Origin: Bacteroidaceae bacterium
GTDB lineage: Bacteria > Bacteroidota > Bacteroidia > Bacteroidales > Bacteroidaceae
Reading direction: 5' to 3'
Length of the DNA: 64,000 nt
Assembly: GCA_024401115.1 (NCBI GenBank)
Contig: JAKSLP010000011.1
Location: 1 to 64,000 of the forward strand
In this document: piece by piece, positions 18,592 to 31,160 of the stretch
Position numbering within the stretch: position 1 is the stretch's first letter
How the letters are laid out: the number at the start of each line of letters is the position of its first letter
Position numbers and translations under genes: made by a program
The notes under the pieces: generated by a model
Databases searched by the model: none
What the model saw: the letters and a program-made list of their open reading frames with translations, nothing else
What the model was told of the DNA's origin: nothing

Positions 18592-20010
18592 TCAGGCTTC
18601 ATTGACCTTACCTAATGTGTCTTGCTTCAACGACTCCACATAGTCATTAATCTTCTGCAACTGTCTAGGAATATCAATGCTCTGTGGGCAATGCGGGTTA
18701 CAGGTTTTGCAACCGATACAATGATCGGCCTGACGCAATTTTGGCACACTGCGATCGTAACCTACCAGATACACCTGACGCATACGACGATATTCAGGAT
18801 CCTGCATATTCTCAGCAATATTTCCCTGGTTTACACATTTGTTATAATGCAGCAAAATAGCAGGAATATCAACACCGTAAGGACATGGCATACAGTACTT
18901 GCAGTCATTGCAAGGTACTGTCTGATACTGATTAATCAGACCGGCAGTCTCATAAAGGAAACTGATTTCATCTTCTGTTAATGGCTTGAAAGGTGCAAAG
19001 GAACGCAAGTTGTCCTGCAAATGCTCCATATAGGTCATACCGCTCAATACAGAAAGAATCTGTGGCATGGTACCGGCATAACGGAAAGCCCAGCTGGCCG
19101 CACTCTTCTCAGGTTCACGCTGCTTGAGACGTGCTACGATATGATCTGGCAATTTACTCAAACGGCCGCCCAGCAGAGGCTCCATGATGACTACGGGAAT
19201 ATTTCGTTTTGCCAATTCACCATACAGATATTCGGCAGGTATATTCATACCCGATGCCAGCTTCCAATCGATGTAGTTCATTTGAATCTGCACGAAATCC
19301 CAGTGATATTTGCCTTCATCCTGCAACTGAAGCAAATAATCGAACACTTTAACATCGCCATGGAACGACCATCCCAGATGGCGAATACGACCAGCTTCAC
19401 GTTCCTTAACCAGATAATCCATCAGACCATTCTCAATGAAACGGCGGCTGAAATTTTCAAATCCGCCCATTCCTACAATGTGCATCAACAAATAGTCGAT
19501 GTACTCTACCTGTAAGTTTTTCAAAGAATTGTGATACATCTCAATACCGGCTTCCAAAGTGGTATTGGACATATTACTCATCTTGGTGGCAATGAAATAG
19601 CTGTCGCGTGGATGACGTTTCAACGCTATACCGGTTGCAGCCTCGGATTGACCCTGACAATATACAGGCGCTGTATCGAAATAATTAACGCCATGTTCAA
19701 GGGAATAATCCACCAAGGCATTCACCTGCTCCTGATCCACGATCTCTCCCTCTCCATTCGGATTGGGAATCATTGGCCAACGCATACAGCCATATCCCAG
19801 CAAGGAAACCTTGTCATCACCCAACCCCTCAAAAGAGCGGTATTCCATCTTGTCAGTGGCGATAGGGCTGGTTTCTGTGCCAGCAGGATCTACAGCATTT
19901 ACCGAACCATCCTGATTAGGCATACACCCCACTAAGGATGTGGCACCGGTAGCAGCTGCTGCGCTGGCTCCTAATGTCTTGAGAAAATCTCTTCGATTGA
20001 TTTCTTTCAT
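18592..20010 (-). CDS. Tat-exported Fe-S aldo/keto reductase (copy 1)
   Basis: 472 residues. A Tat-like signal (NRRDFLKTLGASAAAA) is followed by a lipobox-like VGC. The aldo/keto reductase barrel starts at LLGYGCMRWPM and has the active-site region DTAPVYCQGQSE (Tyr) and ATKMS. A C-terminal 4Fe-4S ferredoxin module has CNDCKYCMPCPYGVDIP and CIGCKTCNPHCPQ. It is similar along its whole length to the copy at 21566 and is separated from it by a membrane polyferredoxin. The three probably form an electron-transfer unit that moves electrons to or from an unknown carbonyl substrate outside the cytoplasm. Confidence 0.88.
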   Translation of the reverse strand: MKEINRRDFLKTLGASAAAATGATSLVGCMPNQDGSVNAVDPAGTETSPIATDKMEYRSFEGLGDDKVSLLGYGCMRWPMIPNPNGEGEIVDQEQVNALVDYSLEHGVNYFDTAPVYCQGQSEAATGIALKRHPRDSYFIATKMSNMSNTTLEAGIEMYHNSLKNLQVEYIDYLLMHIVGMGGFENFSRRFIENGLMDYLVKEREAGRIRHLGWSFHGDVKVFDYLLQLQDEGKYHWDFVQIQMNYIDWKLASGMNIPAEYLYGELAKRNIPVVIMEPLLGGRLSKLPDHIVARLKQREPEKSAASWAFRYAGTMPQILSVLSGMTYMEHLQDNLRSFAPFKPLTEDEISFLYETAGLINQYQTVPCNDCKYCMPCPYGVDIPAILLHYNKCVNQGNIAENMQDPEYRRMRQVYLVGYDRSVPKLRQADHCIGCKTCNPHCPQSIDIPRQLQKINDYVESLKQDTLGKVNEA

Positions 20011-20036
20011 TATTTAAACCTTCTATTAAGGTATCA

Positions 20037-21536
20037 TTAGATCATCTTATGTACCTCATGTCCCTCTACATAGATAGCCGAGAATGGACGTGCTGGACAC
20101 AGGTTCTCACAGGTACCGCAACCGATACATTTTTCAATATTGACTACAGGAATTTTGATAGACTTCTCATCATTAGGATCAGAAGGAACCATCTGGATAG
20201 CATGGGTTGGGCAATGACGCTCACAGTTACCGCACTCCTTACCATCAGTCAATGGAACACAATTCTTCTTAACCCATACAGCATGTCCAATCTGGGTACT
20301 GCTCTTATCTTCCTTGGTAATCAACTTGATAGCACCGGTAGGACAAACCTCGGAACAACGGGTACATTCAGGACGGCAATAACCACGCTCATAGCTCATC
20401 TCTGGCTGCATGAGTGTCATCAGATTACCCGATGGGCGCAAAACGCCATTAGGGCACTCTGCGATACACAACTGACAAGCGGTACAGTGCTTAGCCAGAT
20501 TACGTGCGCTGAGTGATCCCGGAGGGGTCAGCTTAGTCTGGCGCTCTGGAATCTTCTTATCCTCGATGATAGCCAAACCGCCATCCACCTTCATTTCCTG
20601 AGCCTTAGCTACTGCAGCACCTGTTGCCACAGCTGTTGCGGTGAGGAATGCACGACGGCCAGAATCTGCAGGCTGGCCATCACCGCTATTCTTTGGGGTT
20701 GTACCCTTTGCTGGATGGCAATAAGTCAAAGCACCAAAGCTGCACTGCTCCAGACAGTTACCGCAAGTCACACAACGGCTATAATCGATTGTTGGTGCCA
20801 TACCCTTCTGGATATTAATGGCAGCTGCCTTACAATTCTTAGAGCACTTCTGGCAATTCTTACACTTGTCTGCATCGATGTATGGCTTCAGCCATGAAAA
20901 ACGAGCGAAGAAACCCAAAACGGTACCAACAGGACAGATGGTGTTACAATAAGTACGGCCACCAACACATGCCAAAACAACGACAACCACCAAGCTGCAA
21001 ACAGCAACGATCAGGGTTGGAAGACCACGCATCCAGTATTCTACAGCATAAAAGTCGTAGTTTCCACGACCCTCGGCAATGCCAGCCAACACATTGTTAC
21101 CTGCAATGTAAACAGGCTGCAACAGATTGGTAACGATACGTCCATAGCTGCTGTATGGAGCCAACAGAGCGACAAATGAACCAACGCCTGCCACAATAGC
21201 TACAACGAAAACTGCCAGTACAGCATAACGCAAAATGCTCTTTGGCTTAGAGTAACTGTATGGATTCTTTTTCTTGAACAGACGTGAAATCCAAGCTACC
21301 ACATCCTGGAATACACCCATAGGACAGATTACCGAACAATAAATACGGCCAAATGCCAAAGTCAATGCCAGAAGAGCGATGATTACCACCACATTCAGCG
21401 CCAGGACTGCTGGCAGGAACTGTAATTTAACCATCCATCCGAAATACTGCTGAAGTGTACCCGTAAAGTCCAGGAACAAGCCTGTAATCAGGATAAAAAA
21501 TATTGCTGCTAATGCAATTCTGATTTTACGTAACAT
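20037..21536 (-). CDS. Membrane polyferredoxin, NapH-like with a NapG-like C-terminal part
   Basis: 499 residues. The N-terminal half has about five membrane segments with two NapH/CcoG-type motifs, CSVICPMGVFQD and CNTICPVGTVLG, then two ferredoxin motifs (CKNCQKCSKNC, CVTCGNCLEQC). Around residue 290 a twin-arginine-like stretch (GRRAFLTATAVATGAAVA) starts a second ferredoxin part with four more cysteine clusters (CTACQLCIAEC, CTRCSEVC, CGNCERHC, CIGCGTCENLC). It looks like a NapH-NapG fusion. It lies between the two reductase genes (gaps about 27 and 30 bp), so it probably passes electrons between quinones and the reductases. Confidence 0.88.
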   Translation of the reverse strand: MLRKIRIALAAIFFILITGLFLDFTGTLQQYFGWMVKLQFLPAVLALNVVVIIALLALTLAFGRIYCSVICPMGVFQDVVAWISRLFKKKNPYSYSKPKSILRYAVLAVFVVAIVAGVGSFVALLAPYSSYGRIVTNLLQPVYIAGNNVLAGIAEGRGNYDFYAVEYWMRGLPTLIVAVCSLVVVVVLACVGGRTYCNTICPVGTVLGFFARFSWLKPYIDADKCKNCQKCSKNCKAAAINIQKGMAPTIDYSRCVTCGNCLEQCSFGALTYCHPAKGTTPKNSGDGQPADSGRRAFLTATAVATGAAVAKAQEMKVDGGLAIIEDKKIPERQTKLTPPGSLSARNLAKHCTACQLCIAECPNGVLRPSGNLMTLMQPEMSYERGYCRPECTRCSEVCPTGAIKLITKEDKSSTQIGHAVWVKKNCVPLTDGKECGNCERHCPTHAIQMVPSDPNDEKSIKIPVVNIEKCIGCGTCENLCPARPFSAIYVEGHEVHKMI

Positions 21537-21565
21537 ATGATATTTATTTTATTATTAACAAATTA

Positions 21566-23011
21566 TTAAGCTTTTTCCTCTGTTTCCTGTCCCAATGTTC
21601 CTTGACGCAATGCCTCTACATAAGCATTGATACGCTGCATCTCAGAAGGGATATCAATGCGCTGAGGACACTCCTGTACGCAATCACGGCAACCGATACA
21701 GTGATCGGCCTGACGTAATTTTGGCACACTGCGGTCATAGCCTACCAGGAAGATCTTGCGGGCACGCTCATAGTTGGAATCAGTGGTACTCTCTGCCAGA
21801 TTTCCCTGATTTACACATTTATTGTAATGCAACAGAATGCCAGGAATATCCAAACCATATTTACATGGCATACAATATTTACAGTCGTTGCACTCAATCA
21901 AAGGATACTTGTGAATCAAGCCTGCAGCATCCTCCAGGAACTTGTTCTCATCATCAGTCAGCACCTTCAATGGAGAATAGGTACGCAGATTATCCAACAG
22001 ATGTTCCTTATAGGTCATACCGCTCAACACACAAAGTACACCTTCTGGTGAGCCGGCAAAGCGGAATGCCCAACTGGCAGCAGTAGCTTCAGGATCGCGC
22101 TGTTTCAATACGGCCAGAACATGATCAGGCAGATTGCTCAGTCGGCCACCCAACAATGGTTCCATGATAACAACAGGAATACCACGCTTGTGAAGCTCAT
22201 TATACAGATAGACTCCATTTACATTTCTTCCAGGAGCAGCATGCTCCCAGTCCACATAGTTCATCTGAATCTGAACGAAATCCCAATGGTACTTGCCTTC
22301 ATCGTGCAACTGAAGCATATAGTCGAAGATCTTCACATCACCATGGAACGAGAAGCCCAGGTTGCGCACCTTGCCTAAACGCTTCTGTTCAACCATGAAA
22401 TCCAGTACTCCGCTATCAAAGAAACGGTGATTCAGGAAAGCCATGCTGTCATCACCACCGCCAATAGAGTGCAACAGATAATAATCCAGGTAATCTGTCT
22501 GCAATTCCTTCAGCGAGTTCTCATACATCGCCTTGGAAAGACGGAACACTTCTTCTGGAGTTGCATCTGCAGGCACACGCTGGTTACTCATCTTGGTAGC
22601 CAGGAAATAGCTGTCACGTGGATGGCGGCTCAATGCAATTCCCATGGCATGCTCGGAATGGCCCTGGCAATAAACCGGTGCCGTATCAAAATAGTTGATG
22701 CCATGTGCAAAAGCATAATCCACCAGTTCGTTTACCTGCTCCTGGTCTGGAATCTGTCCCTGACCGTCAGGATTATCAATCATTGGCCAGCGCATACAGC
22801 CATAACCCAGAATGGACACTTTGTCATTTGAATTCGGATTGACACGGTAAGTCATTTCTCCAGAAGGCTCAGCATCGGTATAAGCCTTGGCATTCTCCTG
22901 TGCCATGGTATCCTTCACATTGGTACAACCTGCCAAGGACACACCAGCCACAGCCGCGGTGCTTGCTCCCAGTGTTTTCAGGAAGTCTCGTCTGTTAATC
23001 TCCTTACTCAT
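21566..23011 (-). CDS. Tat-exported Fe-S aldo/keto reductase (copy 2)
   Basis: 481 residues, with the same architecture as the gene at 18592: Tat-like signal (NRRDFLKTLGASTAAVAG), lipobox-like AGC, AKR barrel (ILGYGCMRWPMIDNPDGQG, DTAPVYCQGHSE), C-terminal CNDCKYCMPCKYGLDIP and CIGCRDCVQECPQ. It is the first gene of the three-gene redox operon. The high similarity to copy 1, with the same neighbours, suggests duplication followed by insertion of, or around, the polyferredoxin. Confidence 0.88.
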   Translation of the reverse strand: MSKEINRRDFLKTLGASTAAVAGVSLAGCTNVKDTMAQENAKAYTDAEPSGEMTYRVNPNSNDKVSILGYGCMRWPMIDNPDGQGQIPDQEQVNELVDYAFAHGINYFDTAPVYCQGHSEHAMGIALSRHPRDSYFLATKMSNQRVPADATPEEVFRLSKAMYENSLKELQTDYLDYYLLHSIGGGDDSMAFLNHRFFDSGVLDFMVEQKRLGKVRNLGFSFHGDVKIFDYMLQLHDEGKYHWDFVQIQMNYVDWEHAAPGRNVNGVYLYNELHKRGIPVVIMEPLLGGRLSNLPDHVLAVLKQRDPEATAASWAFRFAGSPEGVLCVLSGMTYKEHLLDNLRTYSPLKVLTDDENKFLEDAAGLIHKYPLIECNDCKYCMPCKYGLDIPGILLHYNKCVNQGNLAESTTDSNYERARKIFLVGYDRSVPKLRQADHCIGCRDCVQECPQRIDIPSEMQRINAYVEALRQGTLGQETEEKA

Positions 23012-23043
23012 AGTTATTATTAGTTAGTTTTGTTTTTCTGCTG

Positions 23044-23051
23044 CAAATATA
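23044..23051 (-). promoter_or_regulatory. -7 box of the redox operon
   Basis: TATATTTG on the minus strand, 32 nt before the ATG. A TTTG at 23079-23082 is 27 bp away, longer than usual. The remaining 23052-23259 stretch shows nothing else I can call. Confidence 0.45.
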
Positions 23052-23259
23052 AATATGCCCCGCATTTTTTCTGTTTCACAAAAAACGCATATAATTATCC
23101 ATATTCCGGATAATGCTACAAATTTAGGAAAAACCTTTTAAATAATGAATAAATAATGGTTAAAAAAGAAAATATACGTACATCATGGTGATGTTTTACC
23201 GACTTTCGTCAAGAATCATTTTTCAAGATTTCGATAGCGGGTATTCCAATTATTATCAC

Positions 23260-23267
23260 TAACTTTG
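23260..23267 (+). promoter_or_regulatory. -7 box of ettA
   Basis: TAACTTTG matches TAnnTTTG; the leader is about 22 nt; the -33 box is weak. Confidence 0.5.
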
Positions 23268-23294
23268 CACCTCTATTAATAAAGCATTTTAGTT

Positions 23295-24992
23295 ATGGCA
23301 GCTACAGACGACAAGAAAATCATCTTTTCGATGGTGGGCGTTAGTAAAATTATCCCACAGAACCAGAAACAGGTATTGAAGAACATTTACCTCTCCTTCT
23401 TCTATGGAGCAAAAATCGGCATCATCGGTTTGAACGGTGCCGGTAAGTCTACCTTGATGAAGATTATTGCCGGTATTGATAAGAACTATCAGGGAGAAGT
23501 GGTATTCTCTCCGGGTTATAGTGTTGGCTATTTGGAGCAGGACCCAAAACTGGATCCAAACAAGACCGTTAAGGAGATTGTAATGGAAGGCGTTCAGTCT
23601 ATTTACGACGCGCTGGCAGAATATGAGGAGATTAACAACAAGTTCGGTTTACCTGAATATTATGAGGATCCCGACAAGATGGATCAGTTGTTCCAGCGTC
23701 AGGCCGAACTTCAGGACATCATCGATGCTACCGATGCATGGAACATTGACAGCAAACTGGAGCGTGCCATGGATGCGCTGCGCTGTCCGCCAGAAGACCA
23801 GAACGTAGCCAACCTTTCGGGTGGTGAGCGCCGCCGTGTGGCTCTTTGCCGCCTGTTGCTGCAGAAACCTGACGTACTGTTGCTGGATGAGCCTACCAAC
23901 CACCTGGATGCCGAGAGTATCGACTGGCTGGAGCAGCACTTGAACCAGTACGAGGGTACCGTTATCGCTGTTACTCACGACCGCTACTTCCTGGATCATG
24001 TAGCCGGTTGGATTCTGGAATTGGACCGTGGCGAGGGTATTCCATGGAAGGGCAACTACTCTTCATGGTTGGATCAGAAAACCAAGCGCATGGAACAGGA
24101 AGAGAAGACTGCCAGCAAGCGTCGCAAGACCTTGGAACGTGAGTTGGAATGGGTTCGCATGGCTCCAAAGGCTCGTCAGGCTAAGGGTAAGGCACGTTTG
24201 AACAGTTACGACAAGATGATGAATGAGGAGCAGAAGGAACGTGAGGAGAAACTGGAGATCTTTATTCCTAACGGCCCTCGTTTGGGTAATAAGGTTATCG
24301 AGGCCAACGGTGTTCGCAAGGCATTCGGCGAGAAATTGCTGTTTGACAACCTGGAGTTCTGTCTGCCACCTAACGGTATTGTAGGTGTCATCGGTCCTAA
24401 CGGTGCCGGTAAGACTACCCTGTTCCGTCTGATTATGGGATTGGAGAGCGTAGATGCCGGTCACTTCGAGGTGGGTGAAACCGTAAAGCTGGCTTATGTT
24501 GACCAGCAGCATAAGGATATCGATCCTAATAAGAGTGTATTCCAGGTAGTTAGCGGTGGTACTGACCTGATGCGTGTAGGCAACCGCGACGTAAATGCCC
24601 GTGCTTATCTGAGTCGTTTCAACTTCAGCGGTGCTGACCAGGAGAAGCTTTGCGGTGTGCTTTCCGGAGGTGAGCGCAACCGTCTGCATCTGGCCATTGC
24701 ACTGAAGGAGGAAGGCAACGTGCTGTTGCTGGATGAGCCTACCAATGATATCGACGTTAATACACTCCGCGCATTGGAAGAAGGTTTGGAGAACTTCGCC
24801 GGATGTGCTGTAGTCATCAGTCACGACCGTTGGTTCCTGGACCGTATCTGTACTCATATTCTGAGTTTTGAAGGCGACAGTAAGGTGGTATTCTACGAAG
24901 GCAGCTATTCTGATTACGAGGAGTACAAGCGTCGCATGAACGGTTACGAGGAACCAAAGCGCGTACGTTACCGCAAACTGATGGAAGATTAA
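23295..24992 (+). CDS. ettA: Energy-dependent translational throttle protein EttA
   Basis: 565 residues. Two intact ABC-F ATPase domains: GLNGAGKSTL / LSGGERRRVALC / [11 protein letters not shown], and GPNGAGKTTLF / LSGGERNRLHLA / [11 protein letters not shown]. Between them is the charged linker (KRMEQEEKTASKRRKTLERE) and the family start VGVSKIIPQNQKQVLKNIYL. EttA binds the ribosomal E site and gates translation according to energy state. It is followed by an antiporter gene and a second ABC-F gene in the same direction. Confidence 0.95.
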   Translation: MAATDDKKIIFSMVGVSKIIPQNQKQVLKNIYLSFFYGAKIGIIGLNGAGKSTLMKIIAGIDKNYQGEVVFSPGYSVGYLEQDPKLDPNKTVKEIVMEGVQSIYDALAEYEEINNKFGLPEYYEDPDKMDQLFQRQAELQDIIDATDAWNIDSKLERAMDALRCPPEDQNVANLSGGERRRVALCRLLLQKPDVLLLDEPTNHLDAESIDWLEQHLNQYEGTVIAVTHDRYFLDHVAGWILELDRGEGIPWKGNYSSWLDQKTKRMEQEEKTASKRRKTLERELEWVRMAPKARQAKGKARLNSYDKMMNEEQKEREEKLEIFIPNGPRLGNKVIEANGVRKAFGEKLLFDNLEFCLPPNGIVGVIGPNGAGKTTLFRLIMGLESVDAGHFEVGETVKLAYVDQQHKDIDPNKSVFQVVSGGTDLMRVGNRDVNARAYLSRFNFSGADQEKLCGVLSGGERNRLHLAIALKEEGNVLLLDEPTNDIDVNTLRALEEGLENFAGCAVVISHDRWFLDRICTHILSFEGDSKVVFYEGSYSDYEEYKRRMNGYEEPKRVRYRKLMED

Positions 24993-25018
24993 TGACATTG
25001 AGAATTGAGCATTAAAGC

Positions 25019-27605
<2,587 letters not shown>

Positions 27606-27612
27606 AATAGAA

Positions 27613-27637
27613 AAAGGGAGGTTAATCACCTCCCTTT
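27613..27637. terminator. Bidirectional terminator
   Basis: AAAGGGAGGT / ACCTCCCTTT with a 5-nt loop, between the convergent ABC-F gene and patB. Confidence 0.88.
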
Positions 27638-27643
27638 CTTCTT

Positions 27644-28819
27644 TTATGATAAGGCTTGCTTGATTTGATCTAAAGCCTGCTTAATGATACTGCGTGGTGC
27701 GCCCACATTCATGCGCATGAAACCGGAACCGCCTTCGCCAAACATGGCTCCGTCATTGAAGGCAACACGGGCTTTATTGACAAACAGGTCGAACAGTTCG
27801 TCATGATTCAAGCCTAATCCACGGCAATCCAGCCAGACCAGGAACGAAGCTTCAGGACGCAGTGCCTTAATCTGTGGCATGTTTTCTTTCAGATAGTTCT
27901 CCACAAACTCCACATTTCCTTCCACATACTTCAGCATTTGCTGGCGCCACTCCTCTCCTTCCTTAAAGGCTGTCATGGTGGCAATGTCTGCAAAGAAGGT
28001 GCTCATGCTCAGTTCATTGGCCTCAATCCAATTGAAAAATTTCTCTCGAATCTGATCGTTAGGAACAACGGCATACGAGCTCACAATACCGGCAATATTA
28101 AAGGTCTTGGATGGTGCGCCAAAGGTTATGCTGCACTGTGCAGCCTCCTCGCTGACGCTGGCAAACGGGATGTGCTTCTTGCCCCAAAGTGCCATGTCGC
28201 AATGAATCTCATCGGAAATGACCAGGATATTGTTCTTGGCACAGATGTGTGCCAAAATCTGCAGGGTTTCCTTATCCCACAGGATGCCTGCCGGATTGTG
28301 AGGATTGCTGATAATCATCAGCTTAGCCTTTGGCTCTGCAGCAATCAGTTGCTCCAGTTGCTCAAAGTTCATCTTATAGGATCCATCGGCTTGTTCCTGC
28401 AACGGATTGAACAGTACCTCGCGCTTATTACCCTGAGGAGTCAAGCGGAAAGGATGATATACCGGTGGCTGAATGATAACCTTCTCATCTTCCTTCAGGA
28501 ACACATTCACCACAAATCCGATTCCCTTGACAATACCCGGGATGAAGGTCATCCACTCTGCCTTGGTCTTCCATCCGTGATGGTCTTCTATCCATTTGGA
28601 AACTACCTGCCAATATTCAGGATCGGGCATGGTATAGCCGAAAACGGGATGTTCCAGACGTTTCTTCAGGGCTTCCACAATAAATGGAGGTGTGGCAAAG
28701 TCCATATCGGCCACCCACAGTGGCAACAGGTCTTCGCGACCGAAGATGTTTTTCAGTTCACCGTATTTATAGGTACCGGTTCCCCGGCGGTCTATTACTT
28801 CGTCAAAATTGTATTTCAT
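27644..28819 (-). CDS. MalY/PatB-family cystathionine beta-lyase (aminotransferase fold)
   Basis: 391 residues from the ATG at 28817-28819 (MKYNFDEVIDRRGTGTYKYG); a 21-codon extension would run through the proS terminator and is rejected. It is a PLP fold-type I enzyme: LPLWVADMDFATPP, VIIQPPVYHPF, MIISNPHNPAGILW, ISDEIHCDMAL and the PLP-lysine region FGAPSKTFNIAGI. Members cleave cystathionine or related C-S bonds and can act as aminotransferases. It lies downstream of proS with a terminator between, and has no obvious promoter of its own. Confidence 0.92.
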   Translation of the reverse strand: MKYNFDEVIDRRGTGTYKYGELKNIFGREDLLPLWVADMDFATPPFIVEALKKRLEHPVFGYTMPDPEYWQVVSKWIEDHHGWKTKAEWMTFIPGIVKGIGFVVNVFLKEDEKVIIQPPVYHPFRLTPQGNKREVLFNPLQEQADGSYKMNFEQLEQLIAAEPKAKLMIISNPHNPAGILWDKETLQILAHICAKNNILVISDEIHCDMALWGKKHIPFASVSEEAAQCSITFGAPSKTFNIAGIVSSYAVVPNDQIREKFFNWIEANELSMSTFFADIATMTAFKEGEEWRQQMLKYVEGNVEFVENYLKENMPQIKALRPEASFLVWLDCRGLGLNHDELFDLFVNKARVAFNDGAMFGEGGSGFMRMNVGAPRSIIKQALDQIKQALS

Positions 28820-28833
28820 GGTATGATAAAAGA

Positions 28834-28861
28834 AAAAAGCATCCGTTTCCGGATGCTTTTT
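28834..28861 (-). terminator. proS terminator
   Basis: AAAAAGCATCCG / CGGATGCTTTTT stem with a 4-nt loop and a T-run, just after the proS stop. Confidence 0.88.
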
Positions 28862-28865
28862 ATAA

Positions 28866-30347
28866 TTAATATGCTCGTGCAATCAACACTCTGCGGTGAG
28901 ATGGCTTTCCGGTTACCATATCTACGCCCTCCTCATCAGGATAGCCGAATGGCACGCAACGGATAGTTGCCTTTGTCTCTTCCTTGATGCGGGCCTCGGT
29001 CTCGGCTGTACCGTCCCAGTGGCAAAGGAAGAAGCCACCGTTCTCAATCTTCTCCTTGAACTCCTCGTAGCTGTCCACCTTCTGGATGCGGGCGTCACGG
29101 GCAGCCTTTGCCTTCTCAAAGATATTCACCTGAATATCCTGCAGCAACTGCTCTACGTATGCCTCGATGCCTTCCAGCTGACGGGTTTCCTTCTCCAAGG
29201 TATCACGGCGCATTACCTCAACAGTACCGTTCTCCAAATCACGGGCGCCCATTACCAGACGTACAGGCACACCCTTCAGCTCGTAATCAGCAAACTTGAA
29301 GCCTGGACGCTTGTTGTCTGCATCGTCATACTTCACGCTGATGCCCTTGGCACGCAGATTTGCCACGATGGCATTTGCCTTCTCAGAGATAGCAGCCAAC
29401 TGGTCATCACCTTTATAAATAGGTACGATGACTACCTGAATTGGAGCCAACTTTGGAGGAAGTACCAAACCGTTGTCATCACTGTGAGTCATGATCAAGG
29501 CACCCATCAGACGGGTAGAAACACCCCAAGAGGTAGCCCATGCATAATCCAGCTTGTTCTCTTTATCTACAAACTGAACCTCAAATGCCTTGGCAAAATT
29601 CTGACCCAGGAAGTGGCTGGTACCGCTCTGCAGAGCCTTACCGTCCTGCATCATAGCCTCGATGGTATAGGTATCCAGTGCACCGGCAAAACGCTCGGTC
29701 TCACTCTTAACACCCTGAACTACAGGAACTCCCATCCAGTTCTCAGCAAAATCAGCATATACCTTCAGCATCAACTGTGCGTTAGCCTCTGCCTCCTCAC
29801 GGGTAGCATAGGCACAGTGACCTTCCTGCCACAGGAACTCCGAAGTACGCAGGAACATACGGGTACGCATCTCCCAGCGCATTACGTTTGCCCACTGGTT
29901 AATCTGCAAAGGCAGGTCACGGTATGAGTTAATCCAATTCTTGTAGGTATTCCAAATGATGGTCTCACTGGTAGGACGTACAATCAGCTCCTCCTCCAGT
30001 TTAGCCTCTGGATCTACAACCACGCCGTTGCCTTCAGGATCGTTCTTCAATCTGTAATGGGTTACTACTGCACACTCCTTGGCAAATCCCTCTACATGCT
30101 CAGCCTCACGGCACAGGAATGACTTAGGGATCAGCAATGGGAAATAAGCATTCTGTACACCAACAGCCTTGAACATATCATCCAGGGCGCGCTGCATCTT
30201 CTCCCAAATTGAATAGCCATAAGGCTTGATGGTCATACAACCACGAACAGCAGACTGCTCTGCCAAATCAGCCTTGACAACCAACTCATTGTACCACTGA
30301 GAGTAGTTCTCTGAGCGCTTGGTCAGGTTTTTTAATTCTTTTGCCAT
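28866..30347 (-). CDS. proS: Prolyl-tRNA synthetase, archaeal/eukaryotic type
   Basis: 493 residues. It belongs to the shorter ProS class without the bacterial editing insertion: [28 protein letters not shown], the class II motifs [22 protein letters not shown] and [20 protein letters not shown], and a C-terminal zinc-domain-like end finishing in a Tyr (IARAY). It charges tRNA-Pro. This class is standard in Bacteroidetes. Confidence 0.96.
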   Translation of the reverse strand: MAKELKNLTKRSENYSQWYNELVVKADLAEQSAVRGCMTIKPYGYSIWEKMQRALDDMFKAVGVQNAYFPLLIPKSFLCREAEHVEGFAKECAVVTHYRLKNDPEGNGVVVDPEAKLEEELIVRPTSETIIWNTYKNWINSYRDLPLQINQWANVMRWEMRTRMFLRTSEFLWQEGHCAYATREEAEANAQLMLKVYADFAENWMGVPVVQGVKSETERFAGALDTYTIEAMMQDGKALQSGTSHFLGQNFAKAFEVQFVDKENKLDYAWATSWGVSTRLMGALIMTHSDDNGLVLPPKLAPIQVVIVPIYKGDDQLAAISEKANAIVANLRAKGISVKYDDADNKRPGFKFADYELKGVPVRLVMGARDLENGTVEVMRRDTLEKETRQLEGIEAYVEQLLQDIQVNIFEKAKAARDARIQKVDSYEEFKEKIENGGFFLCHWDGTAETEARIKEETKATIRCVPFGYPDEEGVDMVTGKPSHRRVLIARAY

Positions 30348-30382
30348 ATCTTTAATTATATTATCATCTTTTAAAAATCGTG

Positions 30383-30390
30383 CAAATTTA
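30383..30390 (-). promoter_or_regulatory. -7 box of proS
   Basis: TAAATTTG on the minus strand, 35 nt before the start; the -33 box is not clear. Confidence 0.45.
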
Positions 30391-30411
30391 GCAAAAAGAA
30401 ATGACTTTACC

Positions 30412-30441
30412 TTTGTTTTCTATTTTTTTTAAGTACCTTTG
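30412..30441 (+). promoter_or_regulatory. Promoter of the OmpA lipoprotein gene
   Basis: TTTG (30412-30415), 18 bp, TACCTTTG (30434-30441); the leader is about 25 nt. Confidence 0.65.
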
Positions 30442-30470
30442 CTCCGTTTAATAACTAAAAACTAGATAAT

Positions 30471-31154
30471 ATGAAGAGAAATGTAAAGTTCATGTCTTTG
30501 CTTATGGCAGTGACTTTGATGTTGAGTGCTTGTGGATCAGCTACTAAGAACGGAGCTTTGATTGGTGCAGGTGGTGGTGCTTTACTGGGCGCTATCGTTG
30601 GTAAGGTAGCAGGTAATACTGCTGTTGGTGCTGCTGTGGGTACGGCAGTAGGTACTGGTGCCGGTGTACTGATTGGCAAACATATGGATAAGGTAAAGGC
30701 TGAGGCTGAGGCTGCTGCTCAGAATGCTGCAGTTGAGTCTATCACCGATGCTAACGGTTTGAAGGGTGTTAAGGTTACCTTCGATTCGGGTATTTTGTTC
30801 CAGACCAACAAGAGTGCTTTGAACGCTACTGCTCAGAAGAACCTGAAGGAGTTCAGCGAGGTTCTGAAAAATAACACCGATTTGGAATTGGCAGTTTATG
30901 GCCATACCGACAACACCGGTTCTGCTGCTGTAAACGAGAAGCTGTCTCTGGAGCGTGCTCAGTCAGTTGCCAACTACTTGAAGAGCTGCGGTGCTTCTGC
31001 TAAGCAGTTTGCTACCGTTGAGGGTAAGAGCTTTAACGAGCCAGTTGCTGACAACTCTACCGCTGCAGGTCGTGCACAGAACCGCCGCGTTGAGCTGTAC
31101 ATGTATGCTAGCAAGGAGATGATCGACCAGGCTAACGCTGGTACATTGAAATAA
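30471..31154 (+). CDS. OmpA-family lipoprotein with glycine zipper
   Basis: 227 residues. Lipoprotein signal (LMLSACGS), a glycine-zipper region (IGAGGGALLGAIVGKVAGNT, then GAAVGTAVGTGAGVLIG) and a C-terminal OmpA/Pal-like domain (VTFDSGILFQTNKSALN; LAVYGHTDNTGS; LSLERAQSVANYL; GRAQNRRVELYM). The OmpA domain should bind peptidoglycan in the periplasm, with the protein tethered to a membrane. It is highly expressed-looking, with GCT/GGT-biased codons. A hairpin follows the stop. Confidence 0.92.
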   Translation: MKRNVKFMSLLMAVTLMLSACGSATKNGALIGAGGGALLGAIVGKVAGNTAVGAAVGTAVGTGAGVLIGKHMDKVKAEAEAAAQNAAVESITDANGLKGVKVTFDSGILFQTNKSALNATAQKNLKEFSEVLKNNTDLELAVYGHTDNTGSAAVNEKLSLERAQSVANYLKSCGASAKQFATVEGKSFNEPVADNSTAAGRAQNRRVELYMYASKEMIDQANAGTLK

Positions 31155-31160
31155 TTAATT

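Noticed and set aside
27938..28966. 342-codon frame antisense to patB
   Set aside because: Shadow of patB; no recognisable domain.
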